A stretch of DNA of 64,000 nucleotides from Aplidium turbinatum (lineage: Eukaryota > Chordata > Ascidiacea > Aplousobranchia > Polyclinidae): positions 23,214,498 to 23,278,497 of the forward strand of contig OU964921.1 in assembly GCA_918807975.1 (NCBI GenBank), in the 5' to 3' direction. Shown in pieces: positions 32,134-43,459 of this stretch. The notes under the pieces were generated by a model. That model was not told where the DNA came from. It worked only from the letters and a program-made list of their open reading frames with translations, and did not search any database. Every line of letters begins with the position of its first letter. Position 1 is the stretch's first letter. The translations under genes were made by a program, and so were the position numbers.

Positions 32134-33653
32134 AGCAACAACACTACATTTAACATTATAAAAACAAAAAACAAAAAGCGAACGTTTTCGGCTAGTCATA
32201 TAGCCCTTTTCAAGCCTATAAGAAAATACATTATTAAAAGAAATGCTAAAGAATCATATAGTATCACAGCAAAAATATGGTCAAAGCTAAACATTTGAGA
32301 AACTGCCTCGCTCACACAAAATGATAACTGAAAATTACACAGCACAACGGGTCAAGTATTTCAGAGGTAAAATTAATTATATTGACGACATTTTTGCCAT
32401 ATTTGATAACGATAATTCTTGTTCACAGTTTCTTGAAGTACTCAATACGCAACATCAAAACATAAATTTTACTGTAGAAAAAGCAACGGAGACTATACCT
32501 TTTTTGGATGTAGAAATCAAGATAAATGGTAATGGATTTGATACTTGGGTCTGGCGTAAACCTACAAACACTAATCTTTTCCTTAATTTCAGCGCTGTTT
32601 GCCCGTCTAATTACAAATCTGCTTTGATCAAGTGCCTTATCTCGCGAGCTCGCGACATTTGCTCGAACAATGACTGTTTCAACAATGAAATTAATAAATT
32701 ACGCTCATACTTTGGTGCTAATCATTATCCGACTTGGTTTTTTAACAAGGTTCTTAGAGGATTTTTGAATTCGGTTTCCACTACGTCTCCAGTTGAGGAA
32801 CCTGATTTCAAAAACTTTCTAACAATCCCGTTTGTTGGCAAGGAATCCAAACGTTTTGCCACAAGTTTGTCCAGATTTATTGCATTAAAGTTTAACGTTA
32901 AGATTTTTCCCGTTTATAAAACATTTAAAGCTGGTTATTATTTTCAGTTGAAGTCTAAAACTCCTTTCCGCTTATGTTCTAACGTCGTGTATAAGTTCAC
33001 TTGCTCGCATGATGCGAGATCGTCATACGTTGGTATGACCACACGACATTTGGTGACAACAGTGGGAGAGCATTTGAATTTAGCTAATTTTAATAAAAAC
33101 AGTGCAATTAAAGACCATATTAGAAACTGCCAATCGTGCTCTAACAATAAACCGTCTTTGCAGTCTTTCAAAATTGTTCGTAAGTGTTTGTCCGAATTCG
33201 ACACCAAGATTCACGAGGCATTGATCATCAAATCTTTAAACCCAGGGCTCAACAGGCAATTATTTGCTTGCGGAGCTTCTTACCTTTTAGCAGTTTTTTG
33301 ATTGAATTATCACGTCTTGTGTTTCTCGCATTTACTTTGTTTTGTGCCACTATCTCTTGTGCTTCTGTCTTTCTTGCGTAATCTGTCTGAGTCCTTGTCT
33401 GAACAATCAATTAATTTTACCTCTGAAATACTTGACCCGTTGTGCTGTGTAATTTTCAGTTATCATTTTGTGTGAGCGAGGCAGTTTCTCAAATGTTTAG
33501 CTTTGACCATATTTTTGCTGTGATACTATATGATTCTTTAGCATTTCTTTTAATAATGTATTTTCTTATAGGCTTGAAAAGGGCTATATGACTAGCCGAA
33601 AACGTTCGCTTTTTGTTTTTTGTTTTTATAATGTTAAATGTAGTGTTGTTGCT
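32134..33653 (+). mobile_element. Penelope-like retroelement fossil with inverted flanking repeats
   Basis: About 245 bp at 32134-32378 recur inverted at 33409-33653, a layout known for Penelope-like elements, whose long terminal repeats may be inverted. The interior encodes the end of a reverse transcriptase and a GIY-YIG nuclease. Both repeats hold a stretch (33573-33608 and, reversed, 32179-32214) that resembles a hammerhead ribozyme: CTTGAAAA, a GGGCTA/TAGCC stem, then CGAAAACG. Hammerheads are known in these elements. The copy is 5' truncated and looks old to middle-aged. Confidence 0.8.
32321..33301 (+). pseudogene. Penelope-like reverse transcriptase end plus GIY-YIG domain
   Basis: The segment opens with the reverse-transcriptase catalytic box (NYIDDIFAIFDNDN). 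It continues through the palm and thumb (TIPFLDVEIKINGNGFDTWV, WRKPTNTNLFLNFSA) and ends with a nuclease region having CSNVVYKFTCSHDARSSYVG, the GIY-YIG landmark of Penelope-like elements. It lacks the N-terminal part of the protein, so it is an incomplete fossil. It lies between the inverted repeats and overlaps the left one. Confidence 0.8.
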
Positions 33654-34069
33654 GAATATCAAAATTTTTACGAGCAGGTGTACCGTACTGCATGCGTACA
33701 ACTAATCGTTTCAAGCAGCGGTTCTAATAACTTCGGTTTGCGACCTGGATGTCAATCTAAACAAGACAATAAGCTTAATCAAAGACTATTTTATTTAATT
33801 GAGTAAAATAGCGTTATGGTTATGACGTCATTGCCTTTCTCGCCCCCCAAGGTTTTTTGAAAAGTTGGCGCCTATGCAGGACTTTATGAACACTCTGTAC
33901 TTTCCAGATTGTAAGCCGTGCTAAAGAGTTAAGTACGGTATACAATTTACAATGTGACTAGAAGGTTCTACTGGGGTAGAAGGTTCAACCTTCTACTCGC
34001 AATTTTTAAGTTTTGTACCACCAATCAACTATTCAAGTTAAAAATGTGGCTACTAATTACTTTTCCCAG

Positions 34070-34205
34070 TTTTTCTTCAACTTCTTCTTATGTGAAAGTG
34101 ACTTAGTGCGGCCTGGGTGGTCGTACAGCATCACAATCATGCCAATGCCTCTGTTCCAGCCTACCACAAACATACAGAAGATAAGTCGTCCATTACTTAT
34201 ACCCA
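34070..34205 (+). CDS. Probable last ectodomain exon of IL-17-receptor-like gene
   Basis: A CTTTTCCCAG-like acceptor ends at 34069 and a GTAAGT donor starts at 34206. The 45 codons between read, in part, FLCESDLVRPGWSYSITIMP followed by MPLFQPTTN and a tail ending LLIP. The pattern, a strand with Cys and then W-Y-hydrophobic-PxP, suits the membrane-proximal fibronectin-like domain of IL-17 receptors. The exon ends in phase 1 with base A; the membrane exon at 48351 starts in the matching phase with AA, giving Lys at the join. A 14.1-kb intron filled with transposons would separate them. Upstream ectodomain exons were not found. Confidence 0.5.
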
Positions 34206-34589
34206 GTAAGTATACTCAGGTTGCCATGTGTTTTTATAGTTCGTAGTGTGACCAGTTATTTTTAACAGCATGTCACTTAAATTCAATTGTAACCGATGAC
34301 CGTTGTTACAATTTTATTTGAAATGTTTTATGTTGTTGACTTGTTTGCACCATATTGCAATTGCTTTAGAGTTTAGATGTATGACACTAAGCTTGATGAC
34401 AGATCTTGATCGCCAACGCCTGTATCAAATTTCACACATCATCATTTTCATCATATTAACTTAGCAACCTCTCGAAGGACCTTGAAGGACCTTAGCCTTA
34501 TAGCTACATTATTTCCTGGAAACCACATTGTTTGTTCAACAATATTAAATAAACTGCAGTTAATGATTTTCACAAGCACCTTAACAGCA

Positions 34590-35800
34590 TTTCATCATCC
34601 ATTCAATTTACCATAGAACATGAAGTCACCGGCACAATTTTATTTTTGGATATTAAAGTGGTTCGCCATAGCAACAACAAAAAACTAACCACTACCATAC
34701 ACAAAAGACCAACACATACAGACAGATACCTGCAGTTCAACTCACATCACCCCGAACATCAAAAACTCACAGTGGCCAAAACATTGTATAACAGGCTGGA
34801 CAGTGGACACTCACATAATGGATGATTCTGAACGTTCAGTTCACACCACAAGAAAAACATTCACAACACTTTAATGCTCAACGGATTTCCACGAAAACTT
34901 GCTTGCATACAGCGACCCAAACCGAAACCTTCACTTCCTCCTTACAAATCTTTTACTTGTCTTCCTTACATAAGGGAGGTATCTGACAAAATTCAGCGTA
35001 TCCTCAATGGCATAGGAATCAAGGTTGCGATGAAACCCTATCTGACAATAGGTAAATACCTTCCCTCGGCTAAAGACCTCATGAAAGAAGGTGAAGTTTC
35101 TGGATTGATCTACCAAGTTCCGTGTCATGACTGTGATTTAATCTACATTGGACAGACAAAACGTGATCTTAAATCAAGAATCAACGAGCACCAAAGAGAG
35201 TATTAAATTTCAACGTCCAGAGCATTCCGCTCTTTGCAAATACTTTATAAATTCAGACCATAAAAATTACTTGGACCAACGCTACCATTCTTAAAACTGA
35301 AAAGGATTATACAAAAAGATTGTTTATAAAAAAGTGGTGCATAAACCAGAAAGCACAATATGCTCTTAACCAGAAAGATGGTCAGAACTTCCCCTCTGTG
35401 TACAAAAATTACTTTAACTTTAGCTTCACCTTTTCCTTTGCTCAGTGCGTTTTCTCTATCATTGTAATTGCTAATCCCCTTTTTTTCTGTCTTGTCTGAT
35501 GTCTTTTCAACGTTTCTTGACGGTGGCCCAAAAGATAGACAAATTTCGCTGTTGGAAAGTAGCCTACTGGTTTTAGGCATTCACTGCATTCAGTTTAACC
35601 TCTAGGTATCTTGTCGCGTGTTTTAACTCTGATTCTTGCTGCTTTACTTTACTCATTTTATCAGTATGTTTTTGTGTTATGCCATCGTTGCTGAACAGGT
35701 TGTGTTAACCTGTTTTTAGCCGCCTTGATAAAGTCAGTCGTGCTGACTGACGAAACGTCGGAAATACAAAAAGCTAGTTATCATCTTTAACATCAAGAGG
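34590..35800 (+). mobile_element. Second Penelope-like retroelement fossil
   Basis: Broken frames give a thumb-region segment (near 34640-34800, TTTIHKRPTHTDRYLQFN) and a GIY-YIG segment (to 35206, YQVPCHDCDLIYIGQTKRDL, KSRINEHQREY). Beyond it lies a 3' region with TTGATAAAGTCAG and CTGACTGACGAAACGTCGG (35725-35761), a sequence type found in these elements and compatible with a degenerate hammerhead. It is a different subfamily from the copy at 32134. It is incomplete and old. Confidence 0.7.
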
Positions 35801-36779
35801 TAACCTAGTGAATAGTCACCAGAAGAACGCAAATTACTTTAATTAATATTAAATAAGTTTAGTGATTCATCAGTAATCTTGTTTGATTTGAAACCAGCTG
35901 GAAAACAAACGTTATTGCATATTCTGCTAATGTAAGCTACTCAAAGCAGGTGATGGGCTTTCTTGTGATGTATATCAAGAAAGTGTTTGGCACTCAAGCG
36001 TCAACCAGTGGTCATGCACAAGCTAAAACAGGCCAATTTTTTTTATACAGTATAATACTGTGTAGTAGGGTGGTCCAAAAGAAATGTTTGTAAATGTTAA
36101 TGTATCACCCTAAAATATTGTTACCATTGATGAGAAAATGACATATGTGAATTTTTATAAGGATTGGTTGATATTTAGAGGTTGCTACCGAGGTTCAAAG
36201 TTTTATCGTTTGCCCCTATTTTAACGTTTCGAGAGGATATGATACGGTACAGTGCCATAGTATATTGCAAGAAAAATACAGTTTAATAATTAACTCTATA
36301 GTCTGTTTATAAACTCATGTGTCTGTATTACGAATTATACTAACCGGTCTACATAATTATGAAGAGCTTGTTTCCAAAACCGCTTAGGCGCCACTTTTAG
36401 AAAATTGAGTTTAGAGCGTCATTAGGTAGAGTATTACCATAGGTACCTACTATCCATACCTTTTTTTCCAAAACCTTTCTGCTTCAAATTCGACACTAAA
36501 AATTGCGTTTTTTTCCAAAACCACTTACGCGCATAAACGTTTTTCGTGGTTTTCTCGAAATCACGAAAGTGGATGTAAGCGGTTTTGGAAACAAGCTCTT
36601 CATATACAAAACGTGCGACTTTGTATACTTGTGCTTAAAATTCAGAGACTAAACTTGACATTCAATAACAACTTTAGAAGACAGTAAATAAACTTCATGT
36701 ATTCTACATGATGTAAACTAATATTATACATACATAGTTATTACTCTCTAAACCCTTGACAGCCTGTTTCACCCTAAAA

Positions 36780-37559
36780 CAGTGGTTCACAACGGGGTCG
36801 GTACCGCCCCCCGGGGGGCGTTTTGATTTTGCAGGTGGACTGTATGATTACCTCGGCTTAAGGGGGGCGTTTTGATTATTAGTATTACTATTTTATTCTC
36901 TATATTAAATTATTAGCATTCTGGTTTAACCCGTCTACCGCCCAGCATAACGATTTCGTCAAAGAGCTCGTATCTTCGTCGTAGCATTTCCTACCTCATA
37001 CCTGGTGGAAAATGGATTCAGCTTAGTAGTTTTGCTACATACCAAACAACGAAACCCACTTACTTATCCATAAGAGGTGATCTTCGAATGTTTCTCACTG
37101 GCTTTACACCAGATGTGAAGAAACTGCACTTACCAAGCTCAAGGTTTACATTGACTACCAGTAGGCCTATACTGTTTTCATGCTCGCAAATACATATTTG
37201 CTTTTCATCAAATATAGTTACTAGTCTCTAAAACCCTTACAGCCTGTTTCACCCTAAAAGGGGGATCATCAAAAGGTCTTTATTCTAATAGAATTCTATT
37301 TGAATAAGGACCTTCTGATGATTCCCCTTTTAGGGTAAAACAGGCTGTAAGGGTGTTAGAGACTGGTAACTAGCCTATATTTGATGTAATTATATCGCTC
37401 TGCTTGGATTTTTGCTTGGCATTGAGCACTTTTTGTAATATTGATAGTATTTACTGTTTTATATTCGCTTTTCGTAATTAATCGTTTTTGTTAGGGGGGC
37501 AGTAAAATTTTGCCAGTTCATGAAGGGGGCGTTGGGCCAAAAAAGGTTGAGAAACACTG
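36780..37559. mobile_element. hAT element, 780 bp, non-autonomous
   Basis: The ends are CAGTGGTTCACAACGGGG (36780) and AAAGGTTGAGAAACACTG (to 37559). The flanks CCCTAAAA and GCCTAAAA make an 8-bp duplication with one mismatch. CCCCCCGGGGGGCG and AAGGGGGGCG motifs lie near both ends. It contains a copy of the AATAGAATTCTATT palindromic MITE at about 37215-37385. A segment near 37010-37140 reads like the FSxxVxYLVxxGFS... hAT end, but it is too eroded to annotate. Confidence 0.82.
37215..37385. mobile_element. Palindromic MITE centred on AATAGAATTCTATT
   Basis: The arms read TAGTCTCTAAAACCCTTACA, GCCTGTTTCACCCTAAAAGG and GGATCATCAAAAGGTCTTTA, with near-perfect complements on the other side of AATAGAATTCTATT. 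Half copies or variants occur at 36735-36779 (cut by the hAT), 38940-39035 and 45585-45718. The complete palindrome would fold on itself. No coding. Confidence 0.75.
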
Positions 37560-37577
37560 GCCTAAAAGGATTTAATA

Positions 37578-38400
37578 CAGTAGAACTTGGATAACTCGTC
37601 ACCCCAGGGGGAATAGAAAAAGTGACGACTTACGCAAACTGACGACCAATGCAAACAGCTAAATTTTGCCATTGTTTCACGTCGCATTAATTTCATGGTG
37701 CTCCGCGACCTAATTAAATGCGATAGTGGTAAAGTGAGACGAAGAGGAAAGCGAGAAAAGAATTTAATTACGGTACACAATAAAGTAGGCTACAGTGATA
37801 ACGCACTTAACAGCTTATCTGAAGAACACAGATATTTTTGACTGCGTTTTGCTTGCAAGTGTCTTGTCAACCAAGTAGTCATGCATTTTTGATAGTGAGC
37901 TTGCGAATTCACCACTGTCTTCTTGGCATAACGTATAGTGTTGGAGGTTTTCAACCATCTGCAAAGCTTCTTTTGTAGATGGAGGTGGCACAGGCTCTTC
38001 TTCCTCTTGAGCCACGCACGTGCTGAACAGTGCTTCTCTTTATCGGCAACAGAGCACGTGCGCGCACACCCGCAATCGACCAGACCAACATACTCCACGC
38101 ATGTACGTCTGGCCTGATAGAGTGTGTGCGTACACACGTCTTAGCGCAGTAATTTCTTCTCGAAAGTCTGTAAATGCCACATCAGCATTTGGGTGAATGA
38201 CAACTTAGACGAATTTTACGTCCCAGGGAAAGAAAAACAGTGACGACATAATCGAATTGACGAATTATGCGATGACCAGTTGACCACTTAACCGAACTTG
38301 ATTGTGTTCAAAAGATAGGCTTTCTGCCGGGACCTGGCAATCATTGATGATTTGGGCAAACTGACGAGTTTTACGAAGACGAGTTATCCAAGTTCTACTG
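37578..38400. mobile_element. Tigger-like pogo element, internally deleted
   Basis: The ends CAGTAGAACTTGGATAACTC (37578) and GAGTTATCCAAGTTCTACTG (to 38400) are flanked by TA on each side. This is the pogo/Tigger signature. Minus-strand coding of the transposase C-terminus remains (next entry). GACGA-motif variants (GTGACGACTTACGC, GACGAGTTTTACGAAGACGA) recur inside each end. Confidence 0.88.
37815..38015 (-). pseudogene. Tigger/Jerky-type transposase C-terminal remnant
   Basis: The minus-strand frame reads EPVPPPSTKEALQMVENLQH, then CQEDSGEFASSLSKMHDYLV and TLASKTQSKISVFF. This is the C-terminal tail of Tigger transposases and their domesticated Jerky relatives, where EALxxLxxLxxY...K..D.L......QTxISDFF recurs. 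The DDE core and CENP-B-like DNA-binding domains are deleted. It lies inside matching pogo ends, so it is this element's own gene. Confidence 0.8.
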
Positions 38401-38694
38401 TATATATAAAGGTTACATCATCACAATTCCTTGGGATTTTCACAGGTTATAATTTTGAAAAATTAAATTTCATTTGATTTTTACAGGTTATAAATGTCAT
38501 TTAATTTTTACAGGTTCTTTTAAAAACAATTTTCATTTATTTTGTTCAGGTCACTACAGGTTGCACTGATCATCACAAATGCATTTTGCTTCTTTGTGAT
38601 GTCATAGATGTTGCCATCAAGTTGTTTGGTTTCCATTTGGACAAATTAATTGAAACTTTGTAGTAATGGATGGAGGTAGCCCTTAGTAATTCTG

Positions 38695-38820
38695 AGGTTT
38701 TTTCTGCAGATTGGATTACGGTTATAATATTTAATATCTTTTCAGGAATTACAGGTTTAAAGGTTTTTTTGCAGATTAAATTACAGTTGTAATATTTAAT
38801 ATCTTTTCAGGAATTATCAA
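38695..38820. repeat. Two tandem copies of a 62-64 bp AT-rich unit
   Basis: GAGGTTTTTTCTGCAGATTG...ATATCTTTTCAGGAATTA and AAAGGTTTTTTTGCAGATTA...ATATCTTTTCAGGAATTA follow one another. Earlier, TTTTTACAGGTTATAA-type words recur at 38440-38515. These look like small slippage duplications in element B. Confidence 0.6.
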
Positions 38821-39489
38821 TTCTTTACTTTTTTGCATGTTTTTCAGACCTTCTGATGATCCGTTAGGTGAAACAATTTGTAAAGGCTTCGGATAGTAAT
38901 AACTATGTTTGATTTGTTTTTATATTATATATATTAATAGATTCTATTTGAAAGGACCTTCTGATGATCCTCCTTTTAGGGTGAATCAGGCTGTCAAGGG
39001 TTTAGAGAGTAATAACTATATTTGATTTAATTCGCTCTGCTTGGCTTTTTGCTTGGCATTGAGCACTTTTTGTAGTATGGTATTTGTGGTAAATTTGTAA
39101 CTTATTTAACTCGTGCTATAGAGCACTGTGCTGCTTGTAGGTTTACGGTCAATTAGTGCTCCGCGTTTGTGCCTTCAGCGCTTTGCCTTGCTTGCTTAGG
39201 TCTACAACGCTAGCGTTCTATTGTGCATTTGTCTGTCCTTGTAACTGCTAGTTTTAGCAACTGTAGCTTAACTTAATTCTTGAGCGGCTGCCAGATTAGT
39301 TTGTATAATAAGTTATTTAGTTTTGTATTATTATCTACATCTTTCTTATATTCAGAACTGTGTTATGGATGTGTCAATTCTAAGTTTATTAAAGCCTTAT
39401 TAATGCATGTTATTCTTGAGCTTGTTATGGTCAGTTCAGTATTAATAGTTTTTATTGTTTAGTACATACACAATTATACATACAGGAAT

Positions 39490-40880
39490 AATTGCGTGAG
39501 GGAGGGTCTTTCTACTACAGTCTGGATATAGGTGATCGGCGACGATGCTCAAAAGATACTGTTTTTGTTCTTCGTCACATGTGTGTATTACTGTATTGTG
39601 TTGTATTCCGTGATCAATGCCACTCTGTGTTTGGCAATGCCTTTATTTTCCTTCATTTCACTCACAATTGCTCAGCTCTTTGATACGTGTCATTGGTTTC
39701 CCAGTTATCTGGGTCTATCTCCAAAAATGATGAAGACAAATTCAGGGCCTTATAATTCGATTTGTAGTTGATGTAACAAAATCTTTAAAACTTTTGTTTG
39801 AAATTTGTTTGTGGCCAATTGCAGCTTTTTTACTAGACTCTACTCCTTTGTCACATGTCTTTATTGCAGTCACCATCTTCCGTTTAGTGTCTGATGATAC
39901 AGAATTATGAAAGAATGTCAACGCGATAAGCTCCTCTCTCAGGTACCGTACCACAAATGATGCAACATCTTATTCACTGCGGCCTTCGCCATCTTTGAAA
40001 TAATATCCTTGTACTGATCGAGTTGTTGAGAAATACGAGATCCTGAGATGGTGCAAGAATCGACGATGGGGCGACAAACCAAGCTTTCACATACGCTCTC
40101 ACAACAAACACACAGATATTGCGCAAAGCGACATTCTCCCTTTTAGTCAACGTGCACTGTTTTTGGTACGGTACATCTAAACTTTGAGTGCATAGATGGC
40201 TTTCGCCATCCACCTGGCACGATGAAGGGCACCAGGAGCCATAATTTTGATGCCACGAAGAGGAACTCTACCCAAGAATATGATGGTCAACTCAAGGAGG
40301 TCTTTAGTCGTTGCAATGTTGCTGTATTAACAATTTTCATTAGTGAAGGTTATTATGACATCTTCTACGTCTGTCACATGCTTTAAAGCCTCGTCGTCAG
40401 TTCATGCACATTGTACATCATCTTTAGTAATGAATGACCATTTCATTTGAAAATGCTTGAAGAGTAGAATGTCCGGACCAGCCGAGGGATCCATCGCGCA
40501 TGGAAATATTGCCTTGAGAACCATCTCGTGAATATGATGAGGGCAGGCCAAATACAATAAGTCTTCGGTTTTCAAATGAAATAGTCATTCATTGATTTTG
40601 TTACAACAAATACAAACCGATTTTTTAAGGCTCTGAATTTGTCTTCATCATTTTTGGTGATAGACCCAGATAACTGGGAGACCAATGACGCGTATCAAAA
40701 AGCGGGAGCAATTGTGAGTGAAATGAAGGTTGTAAATGAGATTGACGGGCGCGGAGTGGCATTGATCACAGAATATAACACATTAAACAGATCTGTGACA
40801 AAGAACAAAAACAGTATAATATATTTTGCGTCTGGTCGTCAATCACCGTCAGCCATATCCAGACTGTAGTAGAAAGACCC
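39490..40880 (-). pseudogene. Transposase remains of element B, with an inverted duplicate
   Basis: On the minus strand, 40213-39974 (with ICVFVVRAYVKAWFVAPS) leads into 39954-39742 (RYLREELIALTFFHNSVSSD). The stretch 39735-39490 is a reversed copy of 40639-40869. That plus-strand piece reads DNWETNDAYQKAGAIVSEMK, then GRGVALITEYNTLNRSVTKN, the AERGVxLIxxYN...LTK landmark of this transposase family. So the C-terminal exon is present twice in opposite orientation, as in element A. Frames are broken and N-terminal parts lost. Strand is given for the main part. Confidence 0.6.
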
Positions 40881-41030
40881 CCGCGCAATAATTCATGTAT
40901 GTATGACGTACTACGTATATTAGTTTACATCATGTACATTTTTACATGTAGTTTTTTGAATTACTGTCTTATAAAGTTGTTATTGAATGTCAAGTTTAGT
41001 CTATGAATTTTAAACACAAGTATACAAAGT

Positions 41031-41275
41031 GGCAGCTGTGGGATAGCGCAGCGCTCGCTTTCCAATTAAGGCGCTCGCTTTCCAATTATGCAATTCTGGT
41101 TCGTCTCCCCAGGATTTAATATATTGGGTGGGCGTAGTTGCTGAAGTAAAGACAGCCGAGAGAAAGAAACTGGCCACCCTACCCTCATTAGTGCCAAAGG
41201 CTTAGTATAATGAGAACTTTATCCTCTCATCCCCCAACGCTTGGATTCAAGTATGGGACTCACCTTTACCTTATA
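41031..41275 (+). repeat. tRNA-related SINE, copy 1
   Basis: The head TGTGGGATAGCGCAGCGCTC (A-box-like) is followed by GCGCTCGCTTTCCAATTA, given twice, and TGGTTCGTCTCCCCAGG (B-box-like). The body, GTAGTTGCTGAAGTAAAG through CTGGCCACCCTACCCTCATT and AGTGCCAAAGGC, recurs at 47890-48045. It is inserted inside element B. Confidence 0.6.
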
Positions 41276-41599
41276 CAAAGTCGCACATTTGTATATGTAG
41301 ACCAGTTAGTATAATTCGTAATACAGACACATGAATTTATAAACAGACTATAGACTTATAGAGTAATTATTAAACTGTATTTTTCTTGCAATCTACCATG
41401 GCACTGTACGATATCATATCGTCTGGAAACGTTAAAATAGGGGCAAACGACAAAACTTTGAACCCCGGTAGCAACCTCTAAATATCAACCAATCTTTATA
41501 AAAATTTGCATATGTCATTTTCTCATCAAAGGTAACAATATTTTAGGGTGAGACATTAATATTTACAAAAAATTTTTTTTGGACCACCCTACTGTGTAG

Positions 41600-43215
41600 C
41601 GTAGTAAATACATAATACTTTGGTGTAGACCTACAGTATATCATTGTACTGCCTTAGCACTGGAATGGAATAGGCTGGTAAATGCACATCTGCCTTTATA
41701 TCTTTGTTGTCGGCTCCAGCTCCTATCTGAGCTTTGTATCCAAGCTCTCAGTTTGTATCCGTTTTGTGTTCAAGTCGGATTTGGCTTTGGAAGCCCAGTC
41801 TAATGAGTCTATGACGGTAAAAACAATAGTCACATTGTATGGAGGCATGGCCACCTAGTAGAATATGACCGACTATGTCACATATAAAGGCCTTTTTACA
41901 ACGGGCCGATAGAAAAATACTTGAAGTTTTTACTAACAAAGAAACTGAACTTACTGGCAGCTTTTTTTCTGGAATGCAAATACATTAATTGGGTTGCATT
42001 ACTCGGTTATGGTATAAGATAAATTATCTACGGAGCTTTAAGGAGGTAATCTGATATGTCAATGATTAATAAACAACTTTTATTACTGTGATTGCCATTT
42101 ATGCTATATGGTCTAAAATAGTAGAGCTGTGGACGGTAACTCGTGTTGGTGCATCAATTAAACTTAGGCAACCCAAGCTTGCAAGTGTGTTGAAATAGTT
42201 TAATTTTTAATAATCACTATCTATGATGTGAAGTTTCTGATTTTTTAGAATGTACTGAACAGACGGATGTACGCACAACCAAGACCTGCAAAGAAATCCT
42301 TGTAAAGCAAAGTATGCACGTTTGTTATTTATACGTGAGCTTTGTATTGTCTCTGTCAATTTGATGGTGGTACAATAGGGCAGGGGTCTGCAAATACTTG
42401 TTGGCGTGACCCAAAAACAATACTTTATTCTCCACGACCCAAACGTTTCGGAAGCATACAATTTTGCTCAAAATACTTTGCAATTTAATATCATTTTCAA
42501 TACGGTTGTCTCCTTGAGTCCTCGTATTAAGCACACATCTGCACCGGACAAGTTTGGGCTTATTAAGCGAAGGACGATTCTCTACCACTCTTATACTTTC
42601 AGTAATTCCGGAATGGACCAAATTGGGCTTAATAAACGGGGACTAGGTTACTAGTACCATTGAAAGTATAAAATTTCTTGTAGGCTGATTGTATTTATTT
42701 TTTTCAAACAAGTTATGTTGATAGTAAGTTTAAACGGTTTTGCGACCCACAGTGGATGGTCTCGCGACCCAAATTTGTTACATCTCAATACAAAGTTTTT
42801 ATTATTCAATTGAACACTTGATGAGTCTTTTTCTATTCAACATCAAATTGTACTAACATACAGTTAAACAATTGAATTTATTCTTGTTAAAATAAACCTT
42901 ATTTTTGGAAAAGAAATCTTTCTGTTGAATAGAAGAATTTAGTAGTAATATTAAATTACGCCAGTGGGTAAACAGCCCAAAAGCAAAGTAATAAAATAAA
43001 TTGATGATTAAATAATATTTTTTTCAACCTTAAATTGTAAAAGGAAAAAAGAAACAAAGACACAGAAAAAAAAAGAGGAAAATCGAAGAAAGAAGTAAAA
43101 GGAAGGAAAATAGCATGGTCCTCAGCAGGCAGCCAGGTAATGCTAATTATACGTTGGTATTATAATCTTGAACGAAGTGCCAGACATGGTTGGCACACCT
43201 TCCTTTCATTTACCA
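41600..43215. other. Intronic stretch without gene; possible eroded hAT
   Basis: 42372-42790 begins CAGGGGTCTGCAAATA and has GCGTGACCC/GCGACCCA motifs at both sides, like ends of an old hAT, but no matching terminal repeat or target duplication was seen. 43030-43110 is a polypurine run. No exon was recognised. The stretch lies in the presumed 14-kb intron of the receptor gene. Confidence 0.4.
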
Positions 43216-43459
43216 CAGGGGTGTGCAACGTGCGGCCCGCAGGTCAAATGTGGCCCGCGAAGAAAAATTTTGCAGCCCGCAAAGATGTGCCAATTTTGAA
43301 TTGTGTGCAGCCTGCGAAACCTGTTTATAATTTAGTTTAGTCTGGTAGTCTACGTGTGGACAATTCGCTGTGGAGTAGATTATTATAGATTTCACATCTT
43401 CTGTAAACCATTTTAGAAATCTCCCACCGGCCACCGCTAATCCATTCTGTTTAATTATT

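Larger units (their letters stand above)
36066..41591. mobile_element. TAGGGTGG-type element B, 5.5 kb, perfect 8-bp duplication
   Basis: CTGTGTAG flanks it at 36058-36065 and 41592-41599. The ends TAGGGTGGTCCAAAA and their complement belong to the same type as element A at 13337, and the terminal arms are complementary for several hundred bp. Inside are a hAT (36780), a Tigger-like element (37578), palindromic MITE copies, a SINE (41031) and the inverted transposase remains 39490-40880. The perfect duplication despite so many later insertions is notable. Confidence 0.88.

Noticed and set aside
30405-33885. One large element bounded by ACGCGCCGACTT and AAGTTGGCGCCTAT
   Set aside because: The two ends match only loosely and the flanking 8-mers agree at about six positions. 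It was not strong enough to annotate.
35245-35580. 111-codon minus-strand open frame
   Set aside because: It lies antisense in the 3' region of a Penelope-like fossil and shows no protein motif.
42372-42790. hAT copy starting CAGGGGTCTGCAAATA
   Set aside because: No complementary right end or 8-bp duplication was found; kept only as a note in the stretch entry.
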